Shown: positions 33,346 to 43,809 of the stretch, one piece after another
Layout: each line of letters opens with the position of its first letter
Position numbering within the stretch: position 1 is the stretch's first letter
Notes under the pieces: generated by a model
The model's database searches: none
Told to the model about the DNA's origin: nothing
What the model saw: only the letters and a program-made list of their open reading frames with translations
Assembly (NCBI RefSeq): GCF_000417875.1
Contig: NW_006920873.1
Span: 238,993 to 302,992, forward strand
Direction of reading: 5' to 3'
Length of the DNA stretch: 64,000 bases
DNA from: Pseudozyma flocculosa PF-1
Taxonomy: Eukaryota; Basidiomycota; Ustilaginomycetes; Ustilaginales; Ustilaginaceae
Made by a program: the position numbers and the translations under genes

Positions 33346-35880
33346 ATGGGCTTGCAATTCGCCTCGTCCGAGGCGGCCGCCGCCGAGCGCCGCCCATGGT
33401 CTTACGGCAGTACCGCTGACACCAGCACGACATCGCAGGCACCTACTCCGGACCTCGCCCGATCGCAGGTCGGCAACACGGATTCGGACGACGAGGATCC
33501 GCCCGGCGTCAGCTCGACGCCATCCGATACGGTGGTTCCCGCGACCTGCGCCGTCACTTCGGAAGATCTCCGTGTGTTTCAGGACCTGCTCAGCCGATGG
33601 TCGCAGAAGCAGCCCGTCGCCGCGGTTACGGGCGGCGACGAAGACGAGACCAGTCGCATCCACGATATCGACTTGCTCTTCGGCGACACGCCCGAGCCTC
33701 AGGCGGCCGATTCGCCAGCACCTCCCACAGCAGGAGCCGCGGTCCGGCCCGCACAGGATGTCCAGGTTCACGCCTCCCCCGCTGGCCAGCGACGACAGCC
33801 CGCGCCTGAGACTTGCGCGGCGCCACCCCGAGCCGACGGGATCGCAGCGGCATCTGCTCCGGCCCTGCGTCTTCCGGGCATGGCTGCGCAGCAACAGAGC
33901 GGACCGGGTCGAACTGACCCTCTTCTAGCTTCCGGCGGGCAGAGAGGGTCAGACTCTCCGCTTCCCGGGCCAAACTCTGGCGGGGAAGCTCTCGGTCCGG
34001 CAGCACGGTTGACGGCGTCTTCGTCCGCGCCGTCGGCAACACCGTCGGCAACGCCTACGGCCGCACCGGCCGTGCCCATGATCGGACCAGCGAAGCGCCC
34101 TCGCGGCAGACCCCCAAAGTACCCGCGACCCGATGGCACGGCCGCGCCAAAGAAGAAGGCGCCTGCCAAGAGGAAGGCGAAGACGGCCGAGGATGGTGAC
34201 GCGCGGAAGAAGCCGACGACTAAGGCGGCCGCGCGCGGCGCCGTCCCGATCACGATCGCCGACCTGGGACGGATGATCCCCAAGAATGCCCCTCCCGCTG
34301 ACATCGAGGCGTTTATACGCAGCAACGTCAAGCTCTTTGCCGACCTCTTCATCGCGCTGCAGAAGCAGGCCAGCGAGGATCGCAAGGTCAGGGAGCGTGC
34401 CAAGGAGGAGCTCAAGGGCATCGCCCGCAGTCGCTCGGTCGGTGCCAGTCCGGCCACCTCGACCAGCGCCGCCGCCACCCCCGCCGCCGCAACAGCGCCC
34501 CCATCGCGCGGACAGTCCGCACCGCCGCCCCTCCTGCCGCTCGGCACCTCGACCGGTCCAGGCCTCTTCTCGTCTGCAGACACCGGCGCTGCCCCGTTGC
34601 CGAGCGCCGACCATGCTCGCGCTTCCTCTGCTGCAACATCGACGACGACACAGAAGTCGGGCGGGCGGGACTTTTCGCAGGTCCTGGCGCAGGCCTTGAG
34701 CGAGCTGCTGACCAATTCGGCGGCGCCGTCAGCGGCCCATGCTAGGCAGTCGAGCTCGACGGCGGCTCCGCCGCGCGGGCAACGCTCGGCATCCGTCGGA
34801 GCCACGGAGACGGGCGCGACGCCCGCCGCCAAGCGCCGACGATCCGAGGCCAACGTCGACCTGCACGCCACGGTCAAGAAGCGCATGGCTGATGTCTCTT
34901 CGAGCCACAACGACCTCCGGCAGGAGATGCTGCGCCTCAAGGTGGACAAGCAGTTTTTCGACAATGCGCAAAAGACGGTCGACGAGCGCATCAAGGTGCT
35001 GCGCGAGCGGATCATGGCCCGGAGCAAGGACCTCCAGCGCGAGCGCGAGGCCAACCGGAAGGCGCGGGTCGAGGCGCGCCAGGTCAAGAAGGACCACCGG
35101 GCGGCGGAGCGCATGCTCCGGCAGTCGCAGAACTTTGAAAAGACGCTCGAGGCCCAGACTCTCCTACTCGAGGCCGAGATCGCCACCGAGGAGCAGGCGC
35201 GGCGAGAGAGGGAGGAGGCCGAGCGCTTCGAGCTCGACGCCGCGCTGTTCGATGGGCAGCACCAGATCGACTTGGCGGACTCGGCGAACGATGAAGTCGT
35301 TGTGCCCATCCCTGCCGCGCTCGGCGATCATCTGGACCCGTCCGATGGCAGCGGCAACAGCGGCAGCGGCGACGCCATGACGGACGACGACCTTGCCCGG
35401 GCGCTGGGCATCTCGCTCAGCGATCTTTCCAGGTTCACCCGCGAGGGGCTCGGCTCGCCCATGGCTGCGTCGATGCTGGCGGCACCTCCGGCTTCGTCCC
35501 CGCAGCCATCGCTTGCACCAGCGGCCTCGGAAGCCACTGCAGCGATGGATCCGCCCACGCAGCCGGACCAGGCGACGGACCAGGCCTCGAATCTGGCGTT
35601 GGACCCGGCGGACTCGGTGATGGATCTGTCCCACCTTCTCGATGCCGCCGCCGCGGCCGAAGCAGCCAGCGCACCTGCTGGCGACAGCGGCCAGGAGGCC
35701 GCAAGCTCGCTCGATGCGCTGATGGACTTTTCCATGCCGGACTTTGACCTCGGATCCTTGTTCGAGGCGAGCGCTGAACCAGCGTCGCCGAGCGCAGGCG
35801 CCAACGAGTCCAGCGCCGCCGTCGTCGAGCAGCAGCCTGACGAGCAGCAGCAGCAGCAGCAGGAGGTTCAGCAACAATAG
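33346..35880 (+). CDS. AT-hook coiled-coil nuclear protein, unrecognised family
   Basis: Single-exon gene of 844 residues. No known family was identified. An AT-hook (KRPRGRPPKYPR, about residues 249-260) is followed by a Lys/Ala-rich basic tract (PKKKAPAKRKAK), so minor-groove DNA binding is likely. A conserved-looking helical segment follows (ITIADLGRMIPKNAPPADIEAFIRSNVKLFADLF, about 303-337). A second basic cluster (AAKRRRSE, about 493) precedes a long Arg/Lys/Glu coiled coil (about 505-630). The C-terminal third is acidic and Ser/Ala/Pro-rich, with hydrophobic clusters (SSLDALMDFSMPDFDLGSLF) resembling an acidic activation domain, and ends in a Gln-rich tail encoded by CAG repeats. A chromatin-associated transcription factor is the simplest guess. 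It is divergent from the RecQ gene. Confidence 0.75.
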   Translation: MGLQFASSEAAAAERRPWSYGSTADTSTTSQAPTPDLARSQVGNTDSDDEDPPGVSSTPSDTVVPATCAVTSEDLRVFQDLLSRWSQKQPVAAVTGGDEDETSRIHDIDLLFGDTPEPQAADSPAPPTAGAAVRPAQDVQVHASPAGQRRQPAPETCAAPPRADGIAAASAPALRLPGMAAQQQSGPGRTDPLLASGGQRGSDSPLPGPNSGGEALGPAARLTASSSAPSATPSATPTAAPAVPMIGPAKRPRGRPPKYPRPDGTAAPKKKAPAKRKAKTAEDGDARKKPTTKAAARGAVPITIADLGRMIPKNAPPADIEAFIRSNVKLFADLFIALQKQASEDRKVRERAKEELKGIARSRSVGASPATSTSAAATPAAATAPPSRGQSAPPPLLPLGTSTGPGLFSSADTGAAPLPSADHARASSAATSTTTQKSGGRDFSQVLAQALSELLTNSAAPSAAHARQSSSTAAPPRGQRSASVGATETGATPAAKRRRSEANVDLHATVKKRMADVSSSHNDLRQEMLRLKVDKQFFDNAQKTVDERIKVLRERIMARSKDLQREREANRKARVEARQVKKDHRAAERMLRQSQNFEKTLEAQTLLLEAEIATEEQARREREEAERFELDAALFDGQHQIDLADSANDEVVVPIPAALGDHLDPSDGSGNSGSGDAMTDDDLARALGISLSDLSRFTREGLGSPMAASMLAAPPASSPQPSLAPAASEATAAMDPPTQPDQATDQASNLALDPADSVMDLSHLLDAAAAAEAASAPAGDSGQEAASSLDALMDFSMPDFDLGSLFEASAEPASPSAGANESSAAVVEQQPDEQQQQQQEVQQQ

Positions 35881-36282
35881 CAAGCAATCGTCAACAAGCC
35901 ATCGCCACTACCCAAAAGCATTAGCAATCCTCCTACTCACCGTGTTCCCGGCATCAGCGCCAAGCGGGCCAAACGGCGCGGCATCCTTGTGCCGACTCGT
36001 CCTGGTCACTCGTCCGCTGCGCTGTCAGCAATGACACGTTCAGCCAAACGACACCCGCGGATCCCCACCCAATTATCCACATCGCATCAATCAACTTGTA
36101 CTTTACCCACAATCGCAATCCGAGCTTCCGTCGTAGTGACATGACACCTTTGAGATGGTAGAGTGCAGGCAGTGGTATGGTACAGCCGCCAGAGGGCATC
36201 GCGGGCGATATCGAGAGAGGAGATGACTGTGTTCGATGGGTCCGTTGAAGAGAGGAAAAAGGCAGGCTGGGAGGCGCAAGCG
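35881..36282. other. Intergenic, convergent AT-hook / SDH8
   Basis: 402 bp between two 3' ends, with lower GC than the surroundings. Nothing gene-like is seen. Confidence 0.5.
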
Positions 36283-36764
36283 CTAGAAGTCGGTCGCGCG
36301 ACCTCCATAGGTCCACTCCTTTTCGTAGGTGAGGGGATCCTTCTTGGGCCCGCCGACTTCACCGGTGACGGGGTTGGTCTCGCCCTCAAAGTCCGGTTGG
36401 GGCTTCTTGCGCGCGTCCGGGTGGAACTGCTCCTCGGCCGACGTGAACTGCAACGAGTCTGCCGTCGTGTGGCGCGGCGCCATCGTCGTAGGAGTGGGTA
36501 GTTAGCATGGTACGTTCATCCGACAGCGCAGAGGACGTGCGTGAGGCAGGGTGACGGCGACTCACTCTGCTTGTCCTTGACCAGTCTTTCGAATTCGCGC
36601 TGCTCCTTGGCGGGTAGGGGGGGCGGACCGGGTCGGTCAAACTTGCCACTTGATGCGCATCTCGTCGTGCTCAGTGCGCGGCGGGTAGCGACCGTCGAGC
36701 GGGTCATTGCCAGCGTCGACGACGGCATCGTGCGGGCAGCGAGGGTGAGGGTGCGCGGTAGCAT
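36283..36764 (-). CDS. SDH8: Succinate dehydrogenase assembly factor 4 (Sdh8/SDHAF4, DUF1674)
   Basis: Small mitochondrial chaperone that binds flavinylated Sdh1 and helps assemble complex II. Exons on the minus strand are 36764..36566 and 36458..36283, giving 124 residues. The intron has a gtgagt donor, a gctaac branch site and a ggcag acceptor. The N-terminus (MLPRTLTLAARTMPSS..., Arg/Ser/Thr-rich, no acidic residue through about residue 41) is a presequence. The C-terminal signature FEGETNPVTGEVGGPKKDPL followed by WTYGGRATDF is the defining conserved block of the family and runs to the stop codon. Length matches the family (about 110-140 residues). Confidence 0.94.
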
Positions 36765-37085
36765 CTTGGAGATTGTTGTGGCGGAGGGCGTGGTGTTGGT
36801 GGTGGTTTGGTACGGCAATCGACGGTGGACTGGGTGTGGGGAGCAGTTTATCAACGAGAGAGGCCAGGGCCAGGCCAGGCCAGACCCGGCGAGAGCGGGG
36901 CAGCGCATGTGGAGATTTTCTGGCCTGCCACGCATCACGTAAGCACCACCCGCGTTGCCACCCTGCCTGGGCTCGATGCTCGGACCCGGTCCAGGCCGAC
37001 TCGGGCAGTCTCGGAACTGCACGCCTTGCTTCGCTCGCTCAGCCGACCGGGCGCTCGCCGGCACATCGTACACATTGCTTCTGCC
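36765..37085. other. Intergenic, SDH8 promoter
   Basis: 321 bp between SDH8 (start) and the next minus-strand gene (3' end). A GGCCA array at 36861..36885 lies about 100 bp upstream of the SDH8 ATG. Confidence 0.55.
36861..36885. repeat. GGCCA-type tandem array
   Basis: aggccagggccaggccaggc-type tandem copies close to the SDH8 start. Same element as at 19145, 40001 and 63161. Confidence 0.6.
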
Positions 37086-39707
37086 TCAGGCTATGGCATC
37101 GTCGCCCTCTTCCGCGGCCATCGCCGACTCCTGCTCGTTCCCTGCGCCGCCCTTCCACTCTGGCTGGCTTCGAAACACCCTGATGACCTCGACGAGATCC
37201 CGGATGCTCCGCACCTGCTCCTCGCACCGCTTCGCCGTCTCGCCCACGGTCGGCAGTTCTGCCGCGGCCGCCTCTTTCTGGTCCTCTACGCCATGCTTTG
37301 CCTTGCGCTTGCTTTGCTGATCCTTGCGCGGCGATGCTGCTGCTGCAGCGACGGCCTTATTGGCCTTTTCCTCGTACGTGTGCATCGCATCGATGGCCAG
37401 CTGCACCTCGTCGACGTCTTGCTGGATGGCCGCCTCGAGACCGGGCAGCGTCGATCGGATCGCGGCCTGGATCGAGGTCACGTCCGAATCGGCGGCGGCG
37501 GCGACAGCGTTCACCGGCGACGTCGGTGTCTGTGACAGGTCCTCGAGCACGGTGGTGGCCTGCTGGTGCATCTCCATCAGGCAGAGGAGCACGAACCACT
37601 TGATCTGCACCGTCCGCACCTGCTCGGTGATGGTGTGTAGGCGCAGCAGCGCGCCGACCCGATGCGCCGTGCTGCGACTGGAGCTCTGCGACGACGAGAG
37701 CGTCGAAGCCGGGCTGGCGGAGAGCGCGGTGGTGCGCCTGTCGTGCTTCATCAGGGTGCGGTAGGCGAACCATGCGATGCCCTCCTCGTCCTCGTCGCCG
37801 CTGTCGTCGTCATCATTGCCGCCGCCCGCGTTGGTCGGTGCAAACACGTCCGTTTGCCGGTAGAGGGCGGCGTTGGCAGGCTCGTCGATCCAGCTCCGCA
37901 CGTCGGCGTAGACGACGTCCTGGCGTGCCAGGCGTCCCAAGGCCGAGCGGAGCCGATCGGCGCTGGTCAGCTCTTCGACAAAGCGGCGGCGGACGTAGAA
38001 CGCCGTGCCGTGGAGGCGAAGTACGAAGACGCCCCGGCTATCCTGTCGACCGCCGTCCTTGCCGCGGCGGCCGCTGCCGCCACCGTTGGCCCTTGCGCCG
38101 TCACCTTCAGCCTTCGAGCCCGGCGAACCGCTGATGAGGGCAAGGTGGGCGAGGAGGGACTCGGCCAGCATGCCCGGCTCGACGCGCTGCAGCCTGATCG
38201 CGAGACGCCGGACGTCATCTGCATCGAGGCTCGATAGGCGGATCGCCGTGCCCCGAATGACGGCGCTCTGGTCGAGCAGGCTGCGCCGCGCGTGGGCAAA
38301 CATGAGGGCCAGCAGCGCCGTGGCGGCCTCTACGCGACGCTGCACCGCCTCTTCCAGGTCGTCCTGGGCGTCCCTTCGCCTCCAAGCTAGCTCGGCGCGG
38401 CGGCGTTCGGATGTTGCGGTGTCCTGGTCGGCCTCCTTTGCGGCGGCGGCGGCGTCGCGCCACCAGAGCGTCGGTATGGCGCCAGGGAAGGAAAAGGCGA
38501 CGTCGAGCGCCTTGCGCACCTCGGAGCTGCCGGTGTCGGACCCAACAGCGTACGTCTTGGCCCGCTGCCGCCAAGGCGAGCTCAGCAGCTTCTTGCGCTG
38601 CTCGCTCGGCGGGAACTGATCCACAAAGCAGCCGCGCTGCTGCTGCTGCTCGTCGAGCGAGCTCTCCAACTGCCAGAGCTCGACCAAGACTCTGAGCGTG
38701 CGCCAGGCGCCATCTGTCAAGCGTAGCGCTGGGTTCGCCCCGTCAAGATCCTCGCCATCGTCTTCGTCGTCGACCTGGCGGCCTAGCCCCCTCCTGGACG
38801 TGCGCATGGGCCGGTTGTTTTGGACAGGTCGCGTGGCAGCTGTGTGCTTCGACGCGCGCCAGCCTTCCTCGGACGAGCTGTCCGAGTCGCTGGCGCTGGC
38901 GTATGGCCCACTGTGGGCCTGCGAGGCAGCGTTGCTGGAAGACGCCGCCGGCTGACGATGCGAGGTGCGCGAGGCTCGTGCCTGCACCTGCTCTTCGACG
39001 AGCCTTCGTTCGCGATCCGACAACCAGAATTCATCCACCAGTCTGCCCTGCTGAGACCGAGGGTCGGGCGACGCGGTGCGGCCGCCAGAGAGGAGGTCCC
39101 AGACATCCTCGGCCGTCTTGAAACGCTCCTGCATCCAGCGGGCCAGCGGGGTGCTCCGATCGCGCTGCTCGGCATAGTCGGGCGATGCCGAGGCCCGTGC
39201 GGGCCGCTTCGCGGTGTGCGAGGCCGTGTCGTCTTCGACGTGCGAGGGAAGCGTGGACAGGATGTACCGGGCAAAGTGGGCGTCTTGTGCTGCGATGCGT
39301 CGGGCCGAGGCGACCGTCGGATGGAGCCAGCTCTTGCCCAATTGCAGGAGGAGGCGGGATGCAGTCGAGATGGCGCATTGCGACGGACGATGCCTGGACC
39401 TCAGCAGCTTGATTTGGCGCCGCTGCGCTGCATCCCGGTCGTCCTGTTCGAGCGGCGCCTTGGCGTTGGAAACAGGGAGCGTGGTGGGGTGCGCGGGGAG
39501 CGAACAGAGGCTGAGGGCGAAGAGCCTGCGTACCTGTGACTCGGATGGTCGGATGGACTCGGCGCGCAGCTCGTCGATGAGCGAGAGTGCATGGTCGTAC
39601 TGCTCCTCGTCGAAGCAGTCCTCGACGAGCTGGTAGAGGCCGTGTGGCAGCTGCTGGATCCGCGAAGGGCCGGCGACGTTCTTGAGCTCTTGCTCGGCCG
39701 CCTGCAT
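37086..39707 (-). CDS. Unrecognised 873-residue helical protein
   Basis: Single-exon gene from the ATG at 39707, for which I recognise no family. The N-terminal segment (GLYQLVEDCFDEEQYDHALSLIDELRAE, about 22-49) looks like a helical-repeat hairpin. A Ser/Asp-rich disordered stretch follows (about 240-310), then several long amphipathic helices, and a predicted acidic loop (GGGNDDDDSGDEDEEG, about 622-637). The last 150 residues include a coiled-coil-like segment (TRSI-type: AIQQDVDEVQLAIDAMHTYEEKA) and a Lys-rich patch. There is no signal peptide or membrane segment. The frame stays open about 330 nt upstream of the chosen ATG, but that part is Arg/Pro-rich and looks untranslated. The alternative that it belongs to a larger complex subunit cannot be tested here. 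Confidence 0.7.
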   Translation of the reverse strand: MQAAEQELKNVAGPSRIQQLPHGLYQLVEDCFDEEQYDHALSLIDELRAESIRPSESQVRRLFALSLCSLPAHPTTLPVSNAKAPLEQDDRDAAQRRQIKLLRSRHRPSQCAISTASRLLLQLGKSWLHPTVASARRIAAQDAHFARYILSTLPSHVEDDTASHTAKRPARASASPDYAEQRDRSTPLARWMQERFKTAEDVWDLLSGGRTASPDPRSQQGRLVDEFWLSDRERRLVEEQVQARASRTSHRQPAASSSNAASQAHSGPYASASDSDSSSEEGWRASKHTAATRPVQNNRPMRTSRRGLGRQVDDEDDGEDLDGANPALRLTDGAWRTLRVLVELWQLESSLDEQQQQRGCFVDQFPPSEQRKKLLSSPWRQRAKTYAVGSDTGSSEVRKALDVAFSFPGAIPTLWWRDAAAAAKEADQDTATSERRRAELAWRRRDAQDDLEEAVQRRVEAATALLALMFAHARRSLLDQSAVIRGTAIRLSSLDADDVRRLAIRLQRVEPGMLAESLLAHLALISGSPGSKAEGDGARANGGGSGRRGKDGGRQDSRGVFVLRLHGTAFYVRRRFVEELTSADRLRSALGRLARQDVVYADVRSWIDEPANAALYRQTDVFAPTNAGGGNDDDDSGDEDEEGIAWFAYRTLMKHDRRTTALSASPASTLSSSQSSSRSTAHRVGALLRLHTITEQVRTVQIKWFVLLCLMEMHQQATTVLEDLSQTPTSPVNAVAAAADSDVTSIQAAIRSTLPGLEAAIQQDVDEVQLAIDAMHTYEEKANKAVAAAAASPRKDQQSKRKAKHGVEDQKEAAAAELPTVGETAKRCEEQVRSIRDLVEVIRVFRSQPEWKGGAGNEQESAMAAEEGDDAIA

Positions 39708-40681
39708 TTTGCGCTGGGTGCGAAGATGTGGGCAGCAGGGGAATGCGCTCCCGCCGTCGTCGTCTTCGTCGTCGCCAGTCAGCCGAGCTGCGCCACTCGT
39801 TTCGTCCCTTGTCGAGTGGCGCGAGGAGCTGGGGAGGGGAGGGGTTAGGAAGAGGTGGTGGGCACGAAGAGGGCCGACTAAGCCAGAAAAAGTGACACTC
39901 TTCCTGGCACGCGCCCTCAGCCACGCAGGGCCCACCCGCCCCGTGCGTCGGCTCCACATGCACACACACGCGAGCTCACGGCGCGCCTCGACTCCAGCAG
40001 GCCGGGCCGGGCCAGGCCAGTCCAGCTCGCCGACCACGAGTTAGCCCTAGTCTGGACGCTCTCACGGCCGGCCATTGCTCTGGCTCACACGGACAGTCTG
40101 CCAGACCAGGCCAGAAGGGTCGTCTAGGTGTTTCGCATTCCAAGGCGTGCTGCTGGGAAGAGGTATTGTGCGCGGGTAACGTAGCGGGGGTAGCGTGCGA
40201 GCGCGTCGGGGCGTCGTGCAGAAAGGATGACGATGAGGGGGATGGAGAGGTCGGGTGCGCGTGCCGGCAGGGGAAGAAGGCAGGGCAGGGCAGCAATGGA
40301 AGGTGCGGAGGGCCAGCGAATGAGAGGAGAGCGAGAGCCAAGAGCAGGAGGAGCGAGGAGAAAGAGAGTGTAGGCGAGACGTCGAGGCAAATTCATGACG
40401 GAGGGAAAAAAAAGAGAAGGCGAGCGAAGCTGAAAAGGGGGCGTCGTCGGGATTCTAGCCCGTCCCCGCAGCGGCTGGCAGAGGAGGACGAATCGACGCG
40501 GTGAAAGTGGATGCGAGGAGGCAAAAGGGGGCCGCGGGCGAGGTCAGGCGCCGCGCCGCGCCGCGCCGAGAGAATACAAAACGAAGTGCGTGGCTTCGGA
40601 GCAAGAGAAGAGCAGGCTGAGCGTCAAAGAGCAAGAGTCCGCCAGGGGCACAGAGAGGGAGGCAGCGAGAGGCCGAGGCGG
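39708..40681. other. Intergenic, 873-residue gene promoter / PMA1 3' side
   Basis: 974 bp. It contains a GGCCGGGCCAGGCCAG array at 40001..40022 and CCAGACCAGGCCAG at about 40100. A 91-codon minus-strand frame at 40396 begins with a signal-peptide-like stretch but is not supported otherwise. Confidence 0.5.
40001..40022. repeat. GGCCA/GGCCG tandem array
   Basis: gccgggccgggccaggccag, about 290 nt upstream of the 39707 ATG. Confidence 0.55.
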
Positions 40682-43600
40682 CTACTCGTCCTCGATCTCG
40701 GTGCGGGGCTGGAAGGCCCAGAGCTCTTCGCCCTCGGCGTTCTTCTCGTGGACGATGGTGAGGCGCTGGAGGTTGGTGAAGAGGTCCTCGATGATGGGGT
40801 TCTTGACCGAGCGCTGTCGTCGTCCGAGGTTGTCGAGCCATCGCCAGCTGTTCATGATGTAGTAGACCAGGCCGATGATGACGGTGACGCCGAACGAGAA
40901 GATCCAGACGCGGATGACGGTGACAATGTCGGTCCAGCCGCCGTGGGGGGCGGTGATGGGGTTGCGGTTGGGCGCGCCCGAGAGCCAACCAAAGAGGGCG
41001 AAGAGCGAGGCGATGATGTCGACGGCCAGGACGGCGCCAACGAGCTGCCACGAGGGGAGGGTGATGTCCGACTCGCCGCCGCCGAGGCGGGTGATGAAGA
41101 TCAGCCAGTTCTCGGTGAGGGCGACCTCGAGGTAGAGGATCTCCTGGGTGTTGCCGAAGTTCTGGATGACACCGCCGTTGTTGAGGAAGAGGGTGCCGCG
41201 GAGGATCCAGGTGCCGGCGGCGAGGAGGACGCCGAGGACGACCGAGATGATCCAGATCTTGGGCAGCTGCCACTCGACGGGCTGCTTGGCGTGCGGGGCG
41301 TTGTCGTAGGCGATGGCGATGGTGGCGACGTCGGCAAAGAGCGCAATGAAGACGATGAGGTTGGAGCGGATGACCTCGTCGAGGATGAGGATCGAGAGGA
41401 CGAGGTAGATCTCGAGGTGGAGACAGAGCGAGATACGGTACTGGATGTAGGCCTTCATGCGGTGGAAAATCTGGCGGGCGACCTTGATCGAGGTGATGAT
41501 CGTCGACAGGCCCTCGTCGAGGAAGACGACGTCGGCGGCGGAGCGGGCGGCGTCCGAGGCGCCCTCGACGGCGATACCGCAGTCGGCCTTCTTGAGCGAG
41601 GGGGCGTCGTTGACACCATCACCCGTCATGGCCGTCAGGTGACCACGGTGCTGGAGCATCTCGACGACCTGGTACTTGTGCTCGGGGAACACCTCGGCGA
41701 AGCCGTCGGCCGCCTCGACAAAGTCGTGGATGGCGGAGCCGGCCATGCCTCCGGAGCCGATCAGGCGGTGCGAGTCGTAGACCTTGGTTCCGAGCGCGAG
41801 CATCTTGCAGGTCTCCTTGGCGATGGCGACGGCGTCACCGGTGAGCATCTTGACCGAGACGCCGAGCGTCTGGGCCTCGGCGATGGTGGCGGCGGTGTCG
41901 GAGCGCGGTGGGTCGAACATGGGCAGCAGGCCGAGGAGCTTCCACTGGCCGTCGGTGTTCATCGCGACGCCGAGCGAGCGGAAGCCGCGCGAGGCGAAGT
42001 CGGCGGCGACCTTGCGGTACTGCGAGGCGGTCTCGGCGTCGGGGGCGCACAGCTTGAGGATGGCGTTGGGCGCGCCCTTAGCGGCGATGTACTGCTTTCC
42101 GTCCTTCTCGACCTCGGCGGTGATGCGCTTCGAGACGGGGTCGAAGGGGGTGAAGCGGTGCGTGGTCCAGCCCGAGGCGAGCTCCTGCTGGGCGCCGGGG
42201 TAGTCCTTGAGCGTCGAGATCGTGACCTTGTCAATGGGGTCGAGCGACTTGACGTTGTGCGACGAGGCGAGCGCGGCGACGGCCATCATGTAGTTGACGT
42301 CGACGCCCTCCGAGGTGAAGGGCTCGTGGATCGACAGTTTGTTGGCGGTCAGGGTACCCGTCTTGTCCGAGCACAGCACGTCGACACCGGCGAGCGACTC
42401 GATGGCGGTGAGCTTCTGGACAATGGCCTGGCGCTTGGCGAGGTAGGCGGCGCCGACGGCCATGGTGGTGGTGGTGACGCAAGGAAGACCGACGGGGACG
42501 CCGATGATGAGGAAGATGAGCGTGTAGGTGAGCAGGTTGTTTTCGGCGGGCGTCGAGATGCCAGTGTTGCGGAAGAAGCCTCCGATCCAGACGGCGAGCA
42601 GGAAGACGAGCACGAGGACGAGCAGGGCGAGGCCGATGGAGCCCATGACCTTCTGGAAGTGGCCCTCGGTCTCGCCACCGAGGACGAGGGCGGCGGTGCG
42701 GCCGACGAACGTCTGCTTGGCGATGTCGGTGCAGAGGACGTAGCCCTTGCCGCGCTTGCAGCCGGTGGTGTAGAAGACCGTGTCGCCAATGTGCTTGTCG
42801 ACGGCGAGCGACTCTCCGGTGATGGCCGACTGGTCGCAGGCGATGATGGCGGGGCCCTTGTCGATGCCCTGGTCGTCGTCCTCGCCTCCACCGCCGGCGC
42901 GGCGCGAGGCCTCGGCCTTTTCGCGGATGGCGGCAGCGGCGGAACCGTCCTTGTCATCGTACTCGGCGAGCAGGCGTCCGTCGCAGGGGACCGTCTGGCC
43001 ATCCTCGATAACGACAATGTCTCCGGGCACGAGCTCACGGGCCTCGATCTCGACCTCCTTGCCGTCGCGGACGACGGTGGAGCGGAGCGCGATACCGGCC
43101 TTGAGCTGGGCGACAATGTCGCCAGCCTGCTTCTCCTGGTACCAGCCGACAAAGGCGTTGAGCAGCAGGATGGCGATAATGACACCGAAGTCGATCCAGT
43201 CACGCAGACCGGCGGCGAGGACGACGGCTAGCTCCATGACGTAGAGGACGGGGCCGCGGAAGAAACCGATAAACTTGAGCAGCATGTTTTCCTTGGGCGA
43301 CTCGAGCTCGTTGTAGCCGAACATGGCGCGACGCTTCTGGACGTCGGCCTCGCTGATGCCGCGCATCATGTCGGTCTCGAGCCTGCCAGAAAGAATCGCG
43401 GGACGAGCCGTGAAACGGGCGGACGCATTACGAGTCAGTCTTTTGTGAACTCCAGGAACGCGCAGTGCCACCGTGAAGTGAGGGGCGCGTGTGCATCCCG
43501 CAAATGCTGCGAAACCGGCATCGCCGCTCCGCTTCCCCGTCGCCAGTCGACCACTCACCAGGATGCGGGGACCTTCTGAGAAAGCTCCTCGACCTCGCCG

Positions 43601-43809
43601 TGCTTGTTGACACGCTGCTCGGTCACCTTCCAGGGCATGAGCCAGTTGCGCTTGCGGACGACGTGGGATCCGTCATCCTCGCCCTCGTCGGCCGCATTCG
43701 TCTTCTGGGCGCGGATAAACTCAATCAGCGCCTGGTACTCCTCGTTGGCCGCCGACGTCGAGGGGCCCTTTTCGTTTCGGACCTCCTGAGTGGCCGAACT
43801 GTCAGACAT
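40682..43809 (-). CDS. PMA1: Plasma-membrane H+-ATPase (P3A-type P-type ATPase)
   Basis: Electrogenic proton pump of the plasma membrane that drives nutrient uptake and pH control. Exons on the minus strand are 43809..43559 and 43382..40682. The intron splits Trp in VPASW-LETDMM, and the product is 983 residues. The phosphorylated Asp423 lies in CSDKTGTLT; the actuator TGES is at about 270-276, and the hinge TGDGVNDAPSL is present. Ten hydrophobic segments follow the fungal Pma pattern. Between PCDGRLLAEY and IIACDQSAITGES the actuator domain carries an insertion of about 40 residues rich in Asp, Ala, Gly and Lys that yeast Pma1 lacks. The C-terminus ends FQPRTEIEDE, without the plant-type 14-3-3 tail. 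Very strong codon bias (GC-ending codons, almost no rare codons) fits high expression. Confidence 0.96.

Noticed and set aside
33768..35309. 513-codon minus-strand frame opposite the AT-hook gene
   Set aside because: Low-complexity Ser/Ala/Arg translation. The + strand frame carries an AT-hook, coiled coil and a continuous 844 codons, so it is the real one.
40124..40396. 91-codon minus-strand frame starting with a signal-peptide-like stretch
   Set aside because: Hydrophobic start is suggestive, but the rest is Arg/Pro/Ala-rich without Cys pattern or homology. It may be the untranslated leader of the 39707 gene or the PMA1 3' region.
40511..43231. 906-codon open frame on the + strand, antisense to PMA1
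   Set aside because: It is the mirror of the strongly codon-biased H+-ATPase gene. Its translation is Gly/Asp/Val/Glu-rich without domains, as expected from reverse-reading GC-ending codons.
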